From NCBI GenBank assembly GCA_025354405.1, contig JANXMY010000086.1, positions 1 through 38,296 of the forward strand: DNA of 38,296 nucleotides, given 5' to 3'. The translations under genes and the position numbers were made by a program. Below, in pieces: positions 14,133 to 22,978 of the stretch. The notes under the pieces are model-generated. The model saw only the letters and a program-made list of their open reading frames with translations. It was not told where the DNA came from and did no database searches. Position 1 is the stretch's first letter. Every line of letters begins with the position of its first letter. The stretch is from Armatimonadota bacterium (GTDB taxonomy: Bacteria; Armatimonadota; Armatimonadia; Armatimonadales; Capsulimonadaceae).

Positions 14133-15412
14133 GGGAGAGGGGCCTCCGGAGGGGACGGAGAAATAGGCGCTCCGGGAGTACGGGCCGTTCGGACCCATTC
14201 CTCAGAGGAGCCGCTTCCGCGACGGCGCAAACCGCGAGAAAGCAGCAATGCAAACTTCCAGAAGGCATAAAACGGAGCACGAATCAGTGCTCGATAGGCC
14301 TCGGACGGAGCATTTGACACCCGAAAACCCGCGAGAATGTAGATAAGCAGGCCCAGGACCGTTAAGCCGGCAGAAATCGCCCAGGTTGACGCATATGGCA
14401 GGAGATGCGTCGCTCCGCCAAGGAAGATCAGCAGCAGCCATGCTCCAATCACTCCGGCCAGTTCCGCAAGCGGGGGGATAACAAGGTCCCATCCCATATC
14501 CCAGAGCAGCAGATTACGGCGGCGCAGGCCTTCCAGCAGCAACGGAAGCGCACGCTCGCGCACCATACGCGCACGCCCCTCTTCCCAGCGTGCCCTTTGC
14601 GAAGAGGCCTGCGTCCCATCAGCAGGCATCTGGGCCAGAACAGTCACTTCCGGGGCGTAACCGACGCGCACATGGAAGCGTCGCGCCATCTCCAGCCCAT
14701 AGTCAAGATCTTCCGTGAGCGAACCACCGGACCACGGAATCTGCGCCGCGAGCGCGCGGGAAAAAGCCATGCCGTTGCCTTTGAGGCCAACACTTAGGCC
14801 AAGCATCTCGCGCCCCATTGGCTTGACGTGGTTAACCAAATCGAAGGCCCCCGCCATCAGAGCAGCCCGCCATCCGTCCTGAGAGTTCAGCACCCCATAA
14901 CGTGCCTGCCACGCGCTGAGACCACTTGGCCCCGCGCCAGAGGCCAGCCTGATGTTCATTGCAGAGAGCAGCTCGGAGGAGACACAGGTGTCGGCGTCGA
15001 CAATCAGGAAACCGTCAGGAACATCAGGGGAAGTGAGGAGATGAGAAATTGCAAAATTGAGTGCGTAGCCTTTGCCGCGCTCCGCCAAATTGGTACGTTC
15101 TAAAACGGTCGCGCCCAGGGACCGCGCGATTTCCGCCGTGCGGTCGGTGCAGTTGTCGGCGACCACGAATATCTCGTATCGCTCAGCGGGGTAACTCTGA
15201 GCTTGCAGACTTTTGAGTGTTTCCGCCAGCATGAGCTCTTCGTCATGGGCCGGGACGATCACGGCCAGCCTGAGCGCAGCCTCTGCGCTCCCCGAAAGGC
15301 GAGGACGCCTGGCGAATACTGCCGCCGCCGCCAGCAGAAAAAGCAGCGTGAGGACACTTACCAGAGAAACCACGCCCACACAGGCGACAAGGATGAGGTA
15401 CAGCAAAGACAT
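14129..15412 (-). CDS. Membrane GT2 glycosyltransferase, polysaccharide synthase type
   Basis: A 427-residue protein. An N-terminal helix (about 8-33) precedes a GT-A domain with VIVPAHDEELMLAETL, VVADNCTDRTAEIA, IVDADTCVS (the DxD site), GSLTEDLDYGLEM (the TED catalytic base) and SSQRARWEEGR (the QxxRW motif). Two or three C-terminal helices follow. These motifs in this order mark processive or semi-processive GT2 enzymes of the cellulose/hyaluronan synthase type and EPS glycosyltransferases. It lies 18 bp after the CpsD-like gene in the exopolysaccharide operon. Sugar and product are unknown. The C-terminus is a Pro-rich tail. Confidence 0.85.
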   Translation of the reverse strand: MSLLYLILVACVGVVSLVSVLTLLFLLAAAAVFARRPRLSGSAEAALRLAVIVPAHDEELMLAETLKSLQAQSYPAERYEIFVVADNCTDRTAEIARSLGATVLERTNLAERGKGYALNFAISHLLTSPDVPDGFLIVDADTCVSSELLSAMNIRLASGAGPSGLSAWQARYGVLNSQDGWRAALMAGAFDLVNHVKPMGREMLGLSVGLKGNGMAFSRALAAQIPWSGGSLTEDLDYGLEMARRFHVRVGYAPEVTVLAQMPADGTQASSQRARWEEGRARMVRERALPLLLEGLRRRNLLLWDMGWDLVIPPLAELAGVIGAWLLLIFLGGATHLLPYASTWAISAGLTVLGLLIYILAGFRVSNAPSEAYRALIRAPFYAFWKFALLLSRGLRRRGSGSSEEWVRTARTPGAPISPSPPEAPLP

Positions 15413-15430
15413 AGATCACACGCAGAATGG

Positions 15431-16396
15431 TTACGCTTTCGCGACCCACTTTCGAAGCCAGTTCGGGCCAGACGATTTCACGCGGTTCAAAGTCACCCCG
15501 ATTACTTTGTCCCGTCCCAGGGCATCCAGAGCCTGTGCGACCACATCCCGCGGTGTTGCCCCAGCACGGGCTACGACCAGCAAACCGTCCATATGGCGGG
15601 TGAGCGGGAGTGCATTATCGGAAGCGACCGAGGGCATATCGACAATAACGACATCGAAGGCCATACGCGCAGAGATAATCAGCTGCGCCACGCGCGGCGA
15701 CCGAGCCAACCGGGCAGCATTGTTCGGCGCCTTACCCGCTGGGATGATCACCAGATTGTCGCACCCGGCAAGCTGCAGGGTGGGTACAACATTGTCACTG
15801 TCTTCCAGTACTGGGATCACGCCTTCACCGCGGGACGGGACACCCAGCCGAGCGGCTAAATCCCCTTTGCCGAGGCTCATATCGATCAGACAGATCTTTT
15901 TGAACGTATCGTGCGCAATGGTCATGGCCAGATGCAGAGCGACTGTTGTTTTACCTTCTCCCATGACCGCGCTGGTAATGCCGAGGACGTAAGGCCGTTC
16001 GGCTCCCAAGGTCTCACCGCTGATCAGGGTGACATCCCCGACTCCAGCGATCTGACGCTCGAGTGACGCATACAGGTGACTAAATTCCGTAGGAGTCTTC
16101 TCGACATCCATGTTTATGATTGGCGAAGAAGAAATCCGGCCTAGCGCAGATTTCCCCTCTTCGGATCCCGCGTTTTCCTCAAATTTTGTGTCAGAGGGTT
16201 GATCAATCGAAAAGTCTTCGGGATGCATCGTCCTCTCAGGCATGGAAAGCACGGAACGATCCATCACAATCGTTGCCTCGGAATTTTCAGGCTCAGGACG
16301 GACGCTCAGAGAGTTATCAATCATGACTGCAGAAGGCGTGGGAGTTCCGTTACGTTCCGGCTTCAAAGGGGTTTCTTCCAATCGGATATCGCTCAT
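15431..16396 (-). CDS. CpsD/CapB-like ATPase, tyrosine tail absent
   Basis: A 321-residue P-loop protein. After about 130 residues of probably disordered N-terminus come Walker A (SAVMGEGKTTVALHLAM, about residues 143-159), Walker A' (ICLIDMSLGKGDLAARLG) and Walker B (DVVIVDMPSVASDNALPL), the arrangement of bacterial BY-kinases and of the cytoplasmic partner of Wzz proteins. It starts inside the stop of the Wzz-like gene (ATGA overlap). The C-terminus ends NWLRKWVAKA and has no cluster of tyrosines, so it probably cannot autophosphorylate in the usual way and may act as an ATP-dependent assembly factor. Confidence 0.8.
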   Translation of the reverse strand: MSDIRLEETPLKPERNGTPTPSAVMIDNSLSVRPEPENSEATIVMDRSVLSMPERTMHPEDFSIDQPSDTKFEENAGSEEGKSALGRISSSPIINMDVEKTPTEFSHLYASLERQIAGVGDVTLISGETLGAERPYVLGITSAVMGEGKTTVALHLAMTIAHDTFKKICLIDMSLGKGDLAARLGVPSRGEGVIPVLEDSDNVVPTLQLAGCDNLVIIPAGKAPNNAARLARSPRVAQLIISARMAFDVVIVDMPSVASDNALPLTRHMDGLLVVARAGATPRDVVAQALDALGRDKVIGVTLNRVKSSGPNWLRKWVAKA

Positions 16397-17916
16397 AGGT
16401 TTTGTCCTTCCGGGGCCGGACTGGGCGAGCTGCGGTCTTCTCTGCCGCCAAGAAGGCGCCGAGGTACTGCGACGAGCAGGCTAGAGGTCTCAGGCAGAGC
16501 AGCTAGGATAGGAACACCCAGGAGCCGCTCAGCGTCCGACTCATGCCGCAAGGAGTGGTCCGACCATTCGCTCAGCACAATCAGCAGGGAACCCACCAGG
16601 CCGCCCAGAAGCAAACTGCCTAGAAGCATTGCAATCATCTTTGTTTTGCCCGTGGTCGGCTGAGCGTAGGTAACCCCAATCTGCTGCAGACTGTTGCTCG
16701 CAGTCGCTCGCAATAATCGCTCTTGAAGCCTAGCTTGCTCGCGCTGCTGCTGCAGGCGATGTTCGGAGTCTGTCAGCATCGAATATTCACGCGTTTTGTC
16801 TACCAGCATACGCTGAGCCGCCGGAATTTTCCGGACGAGGGCTTCGTACTTGCGGATTTGCTGATTCAGATTTTGTATTTCTTGCTGATCCCCTGAGGCG
16901 GCAATGGAGGCTTCCGTGATCTGTCCCCGCAGGGCTTGGTACTGCGGGTTATCCTGCATTTTCGTTAACTGATCATGCCGATTTTCCGGGGCATTACCAT
17001 TTGTTCGCTGCTGCCGCTGCAGCTCAGAAATTGTAGAATCCAGCCGCACCACGTCAGGATGCTGCGGTGTCCGCCCCTGTGCAAGGAGTGTTGCCCGGCG
17101 TGCCAGCAGCTCTCCGACTTGGCGCTGGAGCGGAGTTTGTTCTGCGATACTGGTCTCCAGGATACTCATCGGATGAAGCTGCGTGAGTTCCGCCTGCAAT
17201 GCAGCTTTGCGCCGCGCGTTCTGTCCCTCTGTTATTTGCTTTTCATCCCGCTGTGCGGTCAGGCTGCTGAGCTGATTGGCAAACCCGCTGTCCGGACCAG
17301 CCATCTGTCCATCCATGCTGGATTTGTAGTCGGTAAGTGCTTTTTCAGAGGCGCGCATTCTGGTCTCAACATCAGCGAGTGTGACGTCCAAGAAGTGAAC
17401 CGTTTGAGTGGAGACAATGGCCTGGTCATCACCCACTTCCGCGATATACTGATTTTGCAAAGCGGTCGTGATACTCTGCGTCTCTTCCGGATTGTCCCAG
17501 GTGAGATCGATCGAGAAAATATTGGTGCTTTGGACACCAGCCATCAAACTTTTTTGCAGTGCCAAATATCGGGGATCATCGTTTCTTGGATTCACGTCAA
17601 TGGGCTTGGAGAGATGTGCCGCTCTGAGCGCCATATCCAAGAATCCGCCGGGCTGATCCTGCTTGATCATTTCCATAAAGCGGTCCGCATTTTTTTGAGC
17701 CGGTGTGATCCATGTGTTGGCATCGGGCGTCCCAAGTTTGTTCGCGACACTATCTGTCTGCACCTGAGTAAGTGCGGATGCATGAAATGTTTTGCTCCGC
17801 GCATAGAGCGCCGCCATCGTCAGACTGCTGACAATCAGCAGTGATGTCCAGAACAGAACTTGATATCGGAAAAACGAGTCGAGGATCCGAAAGATAATCG
17901 GGGTACGACGGTACAT
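16393..17916 (-). CDS. Wzz/GumC-like polysaccharide chain-length protein
   Basis: A protein of about 507 residues with a first membrane helix near residues 18-38 (VLFWTSLLIVSSLTMAALYA), a long periplasmic region rich in Gln, Glu and Arg predicted to be coiled-coil, and a second helix near the C-terminus (TKMIAMLLGSLLLGGLVGSLLIVL). This is the two-helix layout of Wzz/GumC polysaccharide co-polymerases, which set chain length together with the BY-kinase-like partner encoded next. I prefer ATG 17916, eight bases after AGAGAAAG; a GTG at 17946 would add ten residues but falls inside a hairpin. It is followed by the ATPase gene with a 4-bp overlap. Confidence 0.82.
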   Translation of the reverse strand: MYRRTPIIFRILDSFFRYQVLFWTSLLIVSSLTMAALYARSKTFHASALTQVQTDSVANKLGTPDANTWITPAQKNADRFMEMIKQDQPGGFLDMALRAAHLSKPIDVNPRNDDPRYLALQKSLMAGVQSTNIFSIDLTWDNPEETQSITTALQNQYIAEVGDDQAIVSTQTVHFLDVTLADVETRMRASEKALTDYKSSMDGQMAGPDSGFANQLSSLTAQRDEKQITEGQNARRKAALQAELTQLHPMSILETSIAEQTPLQRQVGELLARRATLLAQGRTPQHPDVVRLDSTISELQRQQRTNGNAPENRHDQLTKMQDNPQYQALRGQITEASIAASGDQQEIQNLNQQIRKYEALVRKIPAAQRMLVDKTREYSMLTDSEHRLQQQREQARLQERLLRATASNSLQQIGVTYAQPTTGKTKMIAMLLGSLLLGGLVGSLLIVLSEWSDHSLRHESDAERLLGVPILAALPETSSLLVAVPRRLLGGREDRSSPSPAPEGQNL

Positions 17917-17937
17917 AAGCTGGACTTTCTCTTGTGT

Positions 17938-17964
17938 AACGAGCACACCAGGTATGTGCTCGTT
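17938..17964 (-). promoter_or_regulatory. Perfect inverted repeat in the wzz-like leader
   Basis: AACGAGCACA (17938-17947) and TGTGCTCGTT (17955-17964) are perfect 10-bp arms with a 7-bp spacer. It lies between the -10 box at 17993-17998 and the ATG at 17916, so it may be an operator or an RNA hairpin controlling expression of the Wzz gene. Confidence 0.55.
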
Positions 17965-17992
17965 GTGAAATACCGGGACGTAATCGCAATTT

Positions 17993-17998
17993 AGTATA
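17993..17998 (-). promoter_or_regulatory. -10 box for the wzz-like gene
   Basis: TATACT on the minus strand lies 76 bp before the preferred start. No convincing -35 is seen. Confidence 0.4.
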
Positions 17999-18001
17999 GC
18001 A

Positions 18002-18026
18002 CGGAATAACTATGTATCCTATTCCG
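18002..18026 (-). terminator. Small hairpin after the sugar transferase gene
   Basis: CGGAATA (18002-18008) and TATTCCG (18020-18026) form a 7-bp stem starting 4 bases after the sugar transferase stop. No U-run follows, so its role as terminator is uncertain. It could equally bind a regulator upstream of the next -10 box. Confidence 0.3.
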
Positions 18027-18030
18027 CGAA

Positions 18031-18960
18031 TTAATAGGCACCTTCCGCCCGAAAAACGGCGGGAATGGTCAACAGCAAGATGCGAAAATAAAGCGCGACG
18101 GATTGGTGCTCAATGTAATACAAATCCAGCTCGATGCTGCGCTCGAAACTGAGGGAAGCACGGCCTGAAACCTGCCATAATCCTGTGACGCCTGGCAAGC
18201 AGATCAACCGCTGTTTTTGACGAGACGTATACTTGGCAATTTCCGTTGGCAGAGCCGGACGCGGCCCGACCAGACTCATCTCGCCTTTCAAAACATTGAT
18301 GAGCTGTGGCAGCTCGTCCAGTGAGAACTTACGAAGAACCCGTCCGGTACGTGTCACACGTGGATCATTTCGCATTTTGAAGACCGGCCCGCTCCGTTCG
18401 TTATGCATCTCGAGTTGATGACGACGCGCTTCGGCATCGCTGACCATCGATCGGAACTTGTAGAAGGGAAACTCCGCTCCGTCCTGACCTACTCGAAATT
18501 GTTTGAACAAAATCGGACCAGCACTGTCGAGTTTGATCATCAGCGCAATGACACCGAAAAGAGGCCAAATCGCCAGCAGCAGCAATCCGCAAAACACGAT
18601 ATCAAAAACGCGCTGCGCCGTTTTAGCACGTGAGTGACCGGCAGAAACGCTCCGAAGTAAGACAGTATCACCGGTGACGCGGCTTGGCAAAGGCCGCCTC
18701 GCCTCTGTCGCTCCGCTGATCGCAGCACTGTCGCTATGAGATTCGGGGTAAGTCGGTGTATTCATGCTGTCGTTCTTTGAGATGGGAGCTTGGATCTCGC
18801 CAAAGTTTTCTGTCTGTAAATCTTCCAAAATATGCTGCTTTGCAGGTCGATAGCGGGCGTATTTTTGGAATTCAGAAATCAACTGTGCAAATTTCATGCC
18901 AAACAACGCAACTTCATAAAATTGCCTATCTAAGTGAGTGATACGATACTCGAGGACCAA
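18031..18960 (-). CDS. Undecaprenyl-phosphate sugar phosphotransferase (priming enzyme)
   Basis: The C-terminal 195 residues form a bacterial sugar transferase domain (PF02397): one membrane hairpin [19 protein letters not shown], then [59 protein letters not shown] (residues partly quoted by position, about 208-245), and [12 protein letters not shown]. It transfers a sugar phosphate to the lipid carrier and so starts exopolysaccharide synthesis. The N-terminal 100 residues are not conserved and lack the four-helix part of WcaJ, so this is the short form. The longest frame starts at TTG 18960; ATG at 18897 or 18765 are possible starts. It is the first gene of the minus-strand EPS cluster and is divergent from galE. 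Confidence 0.85.
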   Translation of the reverse strand: MVLEYRITHLDRQFYEVALFGMKFAQLISEFQKYARYRPAKQHILEDLQTENFGEIQAPISKNDSMNTPTYPESHSDSAAISGATEARRPLPSRVTGDTVLLRSVSAGHSRAKTAQRVFDIVFCGLLLLAIWPLFGVIALMIKLDSAGPILFKQFRVGQDGAEFPFYKFRSMVSDAEARRHQLEMHNERSGPVFKMRNDPRVTRTGRVLRKFSLDELPQLINVLKGEMSLVGPRPALPTEIAKYTSRQKQRLICLPGVTGLWQVSGRASLSFERSIELDLYYIEHQSVALYFRILLLTIPAVFRAEGAY

Positions 18961-19021
18961 AAATAGTCGCTCAAGAATATCTTCGGATAAAATCAGGAAA
19001 AACTATATCCGAATTAGTACT

Positions 19022-19027
19022 ATTATA
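19022..19027 (-). promoter_or_regulatory. -10 box for the EPS sugar transferase gene
   Basis: TATAAT on the minus strand in the galE/EPS divergent region lies 61 bp before the earliest start of the sugar transferase gene. Confidence 0.45.
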
Positions 19028-19084
19028 CTCACTCTCACACTTTGCTCTTGATTGCCGGCTTACAAATGATGCAGGGAAACACTG

Positions 19085-19112
19085 AGTGTATGTCGAATTA
19101 AGCACATACACT
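19085..19112. promoter_or_regulatory. Inverted repeat between galE and the EPS operon
   Basis: AGTGTATGT (19085-19093) and ACATACACT (19104-19112) are perfect 9-bp arms separated by 10 bp. It lies in the 193-bp divergent region and is a candidate operator for one or both directions. Confidence 0.45.
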
Positions 19113-19142
19113 TAACTTATCACTCAATTTTCAGAAGGGAAA

Positions 19143-19153
19143 CATAATATTTC
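19143..19153 (+). promoter_or_regulatory. -10 box immediately before galE
   Basis: CATAAT is followed by five bases and the ATG at 19154, the same geometry as other leaderless-type starts here. An AGAAGGG further upstream is an alternative ribosome-binding site if the message starts earlier. Confidence 0.3.
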
Positions 19154-20155
19154 ATGGGAGCTATACTCGTCACCGGCGGAGCCGGCTATATCGGCAGCCA
19201 TACGACCAAATTGCTGCTCAAAAAAGGATATGATGTTGTGATCTACGACAGCTTAGAGCTGGGTCACCGCCAAGTTCTCAATTATCTCCCCGGGGCAAAA
19301 TTCGTGCAGGGTGATATCGGGGATGGCGAGCTAATCGCACGCACGATCAAAGAAAACCAGATCGACTCGGCCATCCACTTTGCAGCCTATGCCTCCGTTC
19401 CCGATAGTGTGGCCGATCCGGTGAAATACTATCAAAATAATATCGTCAAGACACTCTCCCTTTTAGATGCACTCAATTTGCAGGGTGTCAAACATATTTT
19501 GTTTTCCTCGTCCGCTGCGACGTTTGGCGAAACGAAATATGTGCCGATCGATGAGCAGCATCCCCAGTTTCCAACTAATCCCTATGGTCAGACCAAACTG
19601 GATGCCGAGCATATCCTGCACTGGTACGATGTCGCATTCGGCATCAAGAGTATCTCTCTGCGCTATTTCTGTGCCGCTGGAGCCGACCCCGAGGGGGAAC
19701 TCGGAGAAGATCATACGCCGGAAACGCACATGATCCCGCTCACTCTGTTTGCAGCCCTGGGCCGTCGCCCCAGCATCAAGATGTTCGGCAGCGACTACCC
19801 TACTCCAGATGGCACCGGCATACGTGACTATGTCCATGTCACCGACTTAGGCCAGGCACACGTGCTGGGCCTGGAAGCCCTCAAAAATGGCGCCGAGACC
19901 ACGGCCTACAATCTTGGCAACGGTAAGGGCTACTCGGTGAAGGAAGTTATCGAAATGGGCCGGAAAGTTACTGGCCGAGAGATCGTCGCAGAATCCGCCC
20001 CGCGCCGCCCCGGTGATCCTGCCGAATTGATCGCATCTAGTGCAAAGATTGAGCGCGAGTTGGGATGGAAGCCCCAGTTCGGCGATCTGCCAACCATCAT
20101 GCGTACGGCTTACGAGTGGTTTGAAAAACATCCAAACGGCTACGAAGGGCAATGA
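19154..20155 (+). CDS. galE: UDP-glucose 4-epimerase
   Basis: A 333-residue extended short-chain dehydrogenase that interconverts UDP-glucose and UDP-galactose and so supplies galactosyl donor for polysaccharide. The NAD site is TGGAGYIGSHTTKLL (residues 7-21). HFAAYASVPDSV, SSSAATFG (catalytic Ser/Thr region) and NPYGQTKLDAE (catalytic Y-x-x-x-K) follow, then RDYVHVTDL and AYNLGNGKGYSV. The substrate loop usually reads YFNAAGA; here it is YFCAAGA, with Cys for the Asn that contacts UDP. It is divergent from the EPS operon, which fits a shared role. Other UDP-hexose or UDP-pentose epimerases of the same family are possible. Confidence 0.9.
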   Translation: MGAILVTGGAGYIGSHTTKLLLKKGYDVVIYDSLELGHRQVLNYLPGAKFVQGDIGDGELIARTIKENQIDSAIHFAAYASVPDSVADPVKYYQNNIVKTLSLLDALNLQGVKHILFSSSAATFGETKYVPIDEQHPQFPTNPYGQTKLDAEHILHWYDVAFGIKSISLRYFCAAGADPEGELGEDHTPETHMIPLTLFAALGRRPSIKMFGSDYPTPDGTGIRDYVHVTDLGQAHVLGLEALKNGAETTAYNLGNGKGYSVKEVIEMGRKVTGREIVAESAPRRPGDPAELIASSAKIERELGWKPQFGDLPTIMRTAYEWFEKHPNGYEGQ

Positions 20156-20207
20156 GAAGAGTGAAGTTTAGACCATTGGACAGGTCATTGCAAAACAGCG
20201 TTGCGGG

Positions 20208-20219
20208 TACAATGCCCGC
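20208..20219 (+). promoter_or_regulatory. Leaderless-type -10 box of the antiporter gene
   Basis: TACAAT (20208-20213), extended by GGG, is followed by exactly six bases and ATG at 20220. No ribosome-binding site is present. Confidence 0.5.
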
Positions 20220-21311
20220 ATGAAGTCATTGATTCGCTTTTTTTCTGGCCTGAATATCCTGCTGCTCTTTATCCCTGTGAGCATTGGTCTGCACTATACC
20301 GCGCAGAACTATCCACTCTGGATATTTCTCGCGGCGGCGCTGGCAATCGTGCCACTGGCAGGCCTGATGGGCAAAGCGACGGAGGAGCTGGCAAAGCATC
20401 TAGGAGCTTCCTGGGGCGGCCTGCTCAACGCGACCTTCGGCAATGCCACGGAGCTAATCATTGGTCTGTTTGCACTTCATGCCGGGCTTCTGGACTTGGT
20501 GCGGGCCTCGATTGTCGGCTCCATCATCGGCAACCTCCTTCTGGTACTGGGCGCAAGTATTCTCGCAGGCGGAATCAAGCACAAAATACAGACATTCAAT
20601 CAGGATCAAGCCGAGTCGCATGCGATCAACTTGCTGCTGGCCACACTTTCACTGGCTGTTCCTGCGATTTTCGTCGAAGCATTCCACCGCAGCAAAAGCC
20701 CCACTAACCCTGATGTCGAGAACCTGTCACTGTGGGTCTCCGGAATATTGCTCGCCGTCTATCTGGCTTCGCTCTGGTTTTCTTTACGAACACACGAGGC
20801 ACTCTTTCGAGACTGTGAACAGGAAGCGGAGAACGATCCAGCCCACTGGACTAAGAAACGCTCCTTTGCCGTGCTGGCGGCGGCAACCGCCCTGATTGCC
20901 CTGGAAAGTGAATTTCTGGTAGGGAGTGTACAAGGCGCCGCAACAAAACTCGGGTTCAACAACCTGTTTATTGGAATCATCGTGGTGGCGATCATCGGAA
21001 ATGCGGCTGAGCATTCGACTGCAGTCTGGATGGCGATGAAAAACAAGATGGACATCACGATGAATATTGCGATCGGGTCCTCCACCCAGATCGCCATGTT
21101 TGTCGCTCCGGTGCTCGTCTTTGCCAGCCTCTTACTGGGCCATCCTATCACCTATATCTTCACCGTCCCCGAGCTGACTGCTATCGGATTCAGCGTGATT
21201 ATCACGGCATTTATCGCCGGAGACGGCAAGTGCCATTGGCTCGAAGGGGCACAGCTGCTGGCAGCTTACGCGATTATTGCGCTCGCTTTTTACTTTCTTC
21301 CGCCGGGCTAG
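20220..21311 (+). CDS. Calcium/proton antiporter, CAX type
   Basis: A 363-residue membrane protein of the CaCA superfamily with about 11 helices. The two alpha repeats contain the CAX signatures [13 protein letters not shown] (near residues 75-87) with [15 protein letters not shown], and [19 protein letters not shown] (near 260-278) with [18 protein letters not shown]. The paired GNA(T/A)E glutamates bind the cation. An acidic linker ([14 protein letters not shown]) separates the halves. The length is typical of bacterial CAX/VCX1 proteins, which export Ca2+ in exchange for protons. It stands alone between galE and the DUF4864 gene. Confidence 0.88.
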   Translation: MKSLIRFFSGLNILLLFIPVSIGLHYTAQNYPLWIFLAAALAIVPLAGLMGKATEELAKHLGASWGGLLNATFGNATELIIGLFALHAGLLDLVRASIVGSIIGNLLLVLGASILAGGIKHKIQTFNQDQAESHAINLLLATLSLAVPAIFVEAFHRSKSPTNPDVENLSLWVSGILLAVYLASLWFSLRTHEALFRDCEQEAENDPAHWTKKRSFAVLAAATALIALESEFLVGSVQGAATKLGFNNLFIGIIVVAIIGNAAEHSTAVWMAMKNKMDITMNIAIGSSTQIAMFVAPVLVFASLLLGHPITYIFTVPELTAIGFSVIITAFIAGDGKCHWLEGAQLLAAYAIIALAFYFLPPG

Positions 21312-21366
21312 ATTGCACAGTGTCAATAGTGGGTATTATTACGTCAAATCTTCGGAAGGAAACGCT

Positions 21367-21840
21367 ATGAAACCTGTTATTTACGCTTTGGTCGGTCTCT
21401 CTTTGCTGGGTGTGGGTGCGCATGCTCAATCCACCACTTCTCCTCTTCGCCCGGCAAAAGCCGCAGAGCGGCAGGCGGCGGTACTCTCCATCCAAACGCA
21501 GTTAAATGCATTCGCCCGCGACGATTACAAGACGGCAATTACTTACCAGAGTGCTGGTCTGAAAAAGAACTTTGCTTCCCCTGATGCTTTCCGAACGATG
21601 ATCGTACGTGCCTACCCCGAGTTTGCTCACTTTAAGAGCGTCCAATTCGGCGCAGCACGGGCAGATGCCACAGGAAATCACGTCGCAATCCCAGTGGCGG
21701 TAACCGGCCGAGACGGCATCACGGTACGCGCACTGTACTTCCTGGTACGTGAAAATAAGACCTACCGGATCGAAGGTGTTCATGGCGGCGTGCAGGCCCC
21801 GCCAGACCGGGCTGACGGTGTCTCAGGCATGGATGTCTGA
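21367..21840 (+). CDS. Secreted DUF4864-like protein
   Basis: A 157-residue protein with an N-terminal signal peptide (MKPVIYALVGLSLLGVGAHAQ, cleaved near residue 20). The body reads QLNAFARDDYKTAITYQSAGLKKNFASPDAFRTMIVRAYPEF, quoted here as a pattern: Q-x-x-A-F-x-x-D-D, A-x-x-x-Q-S-A, F-x-(S/T)-P, F-x-x-M-(I/V)-x-x-x-Y, which fits the DUF4864 family of small secreted proteins with an NTF2-like fold. I chose ATG 21367 because a GGAAGGA site lies just upstream and the frame before it is the antiporter's 3' end. Function unknown. TTGCAC and TATTAT upstream (21313, 21334) may form its promoter. Confidence 0.75.
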   Translation: MKPVIYALVGLSLLGVGAHAQSTTSPLRPAKAAERQAAVLSIQTQLNAFARDDYKTAITYQSAGLKKNFASPDAFRTMIVRAYPEFAHFKSVQFGAARADATGNHVAIPVAVTGRDGITVRALYFLVRENKTYRIEGVHGGVQAPPDRADGVSGMDV

Positions 21841-21922
21841 TCGCGGGGCCCTAGGCCTTGACCTCATACTAATATCTGCGCCGCCGCATGGGAACCTATT
21901 TGACATTCGATAAGGAATACCT

Positions 21923-22978
21923 ATGGGACAATTCAGTAAGTCGGCAATTCTCGCCTTGGTCTCAGTCACCTCTGCCCTTCTTGGCTTCGGGTGTGGGAAG
22001 CACGAGGAGACTTCCCCCGCTGGGCAGACATCTCCTGCGTCAGACTCGGCGGGGGAAACAACGCTAACTGGGGCCGGCGCGACATTTCCCGCTCCGCTCT
22101 ATCAGCAGTGGTTCCAGGAATACAAGGCAAAAACCGGGGTCGCCATCAATTATCAGCCGATTGGTTCTGGCGGTGGAATTAAGAATATCACGGCGAAAGC
22201 CGTTGATTTCGGGGCATCAGATGCCCCGATGAACGAATCTGAAATGCGTTCTGCTCCTGGCATCCTGCATATTCCAACCGTGGCGGGAGCTGTTTGCGTG
22301 TCTTACAACACACCAGGAGTTCCACCGCATATCCACTTGACCGGGGGGGTTATCGCCGCGATCTATCTGGGCGCGGTCAAAACCTGGAACGACCCGGCGA
22401 TCTCGGTGCTGAACCCAAGCGTTTCACTTCCCGCCACTCCCATCATTGCCTGCCACCGCTCAGACGGGTCTGGGACGACAAATATCTTCACAAATTACCT
22501 GGCAGAGATCAGCCCGGCCTGGGTGACGTCCGTAGGCGCAGGCAAATCTGTGAAGTGGCCTAATGGTCTCGGTGGCAAGGGCAATGCGGGGGTCGCACAG
22601 CTGCTTCAGCAGAATACTGGAAGCATCGGGTATGTTGAGCTGGCATACGCCGTCCAGAACAAAATCAACTTTGCAGACGTTCAAAATGCCAAAGGCAATT
22701 TCATTGCTCCTTCTGTCGAAGCAACAACTGCGGCAGCTTCAGGGGTCATCTTACCAGCGGACTTCCGCAAAGTGATTACGAATACGAGCGATCCAAAGGG
22801 TTACCCGATCACCGGGTTCACTTTTCTTCTTGTTTACCCAGACACCAAACCAGAGGTCAAGAAATTCCTGCTCTGGGCAATGGCGGATGGGCAGAAAGAT
22901 GCCGCGTCTCTTTACTATGCGCCTCTGCCGCCCGCGATTCAAGAGAAGGCAGTCGCGGAAATTAATGGGATGAAATAG
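21923..22978 (+). CDS. pstS: Phosphate-binding lipoprotein PstS
   Basis: A 351-residue periplasmic phosphate-binding protein of the Pst ABC transporter. A lipoprotein signal is visible (ALVSVTSALLGFGC, with Cys at residue 24). The mature part begins with the family hallmark LTGAGATFPAPLYQQWFQEY (residues 48-67) and continues with INYQPIGSGGGIKNI and VDFGASDAPM, the residues that cradle phosphate, then CHRSDGSGTTNIFTNYL. An AAGGAA site precedes the ATG. pstC, pstA and pstB are not in this window; the next gene is convergent and overlaps its last 17 bases. It may be a stand-alone scavenging protein or serve a transporter encoded elsewhere. Confidence 0.92.
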   Translation: MGQFSKSAILALVSVTSALLGFGCGKHEETSPAGQTSPASDSAGETTLTGAGATFPAPLYQQWFQEYKAKTGVAINYQPIGSGGGIKNITAKAVDFGASDAPMNESEMRSAPGILHIPTVAGAVCVSYNTPGVPPHIHLTGGVIAAIYLGAVKTWNDPAISVLNPSVSLPATPIIACHRSDGSGTTNIFTNYLAEISPAWVTSVGAGKSVKWPNGLGGKGNAGVAQLLQQNTGSIGYVELAYAVQNKINFADVQNAKGNFIAPSVEATTAAASGVILPADFRKVITNTSDPKGYPITGFTFLLVYPDTKPEVKKFLLWAMADGQKDAASLYYAPLPPAIQEKAVAEINGMK

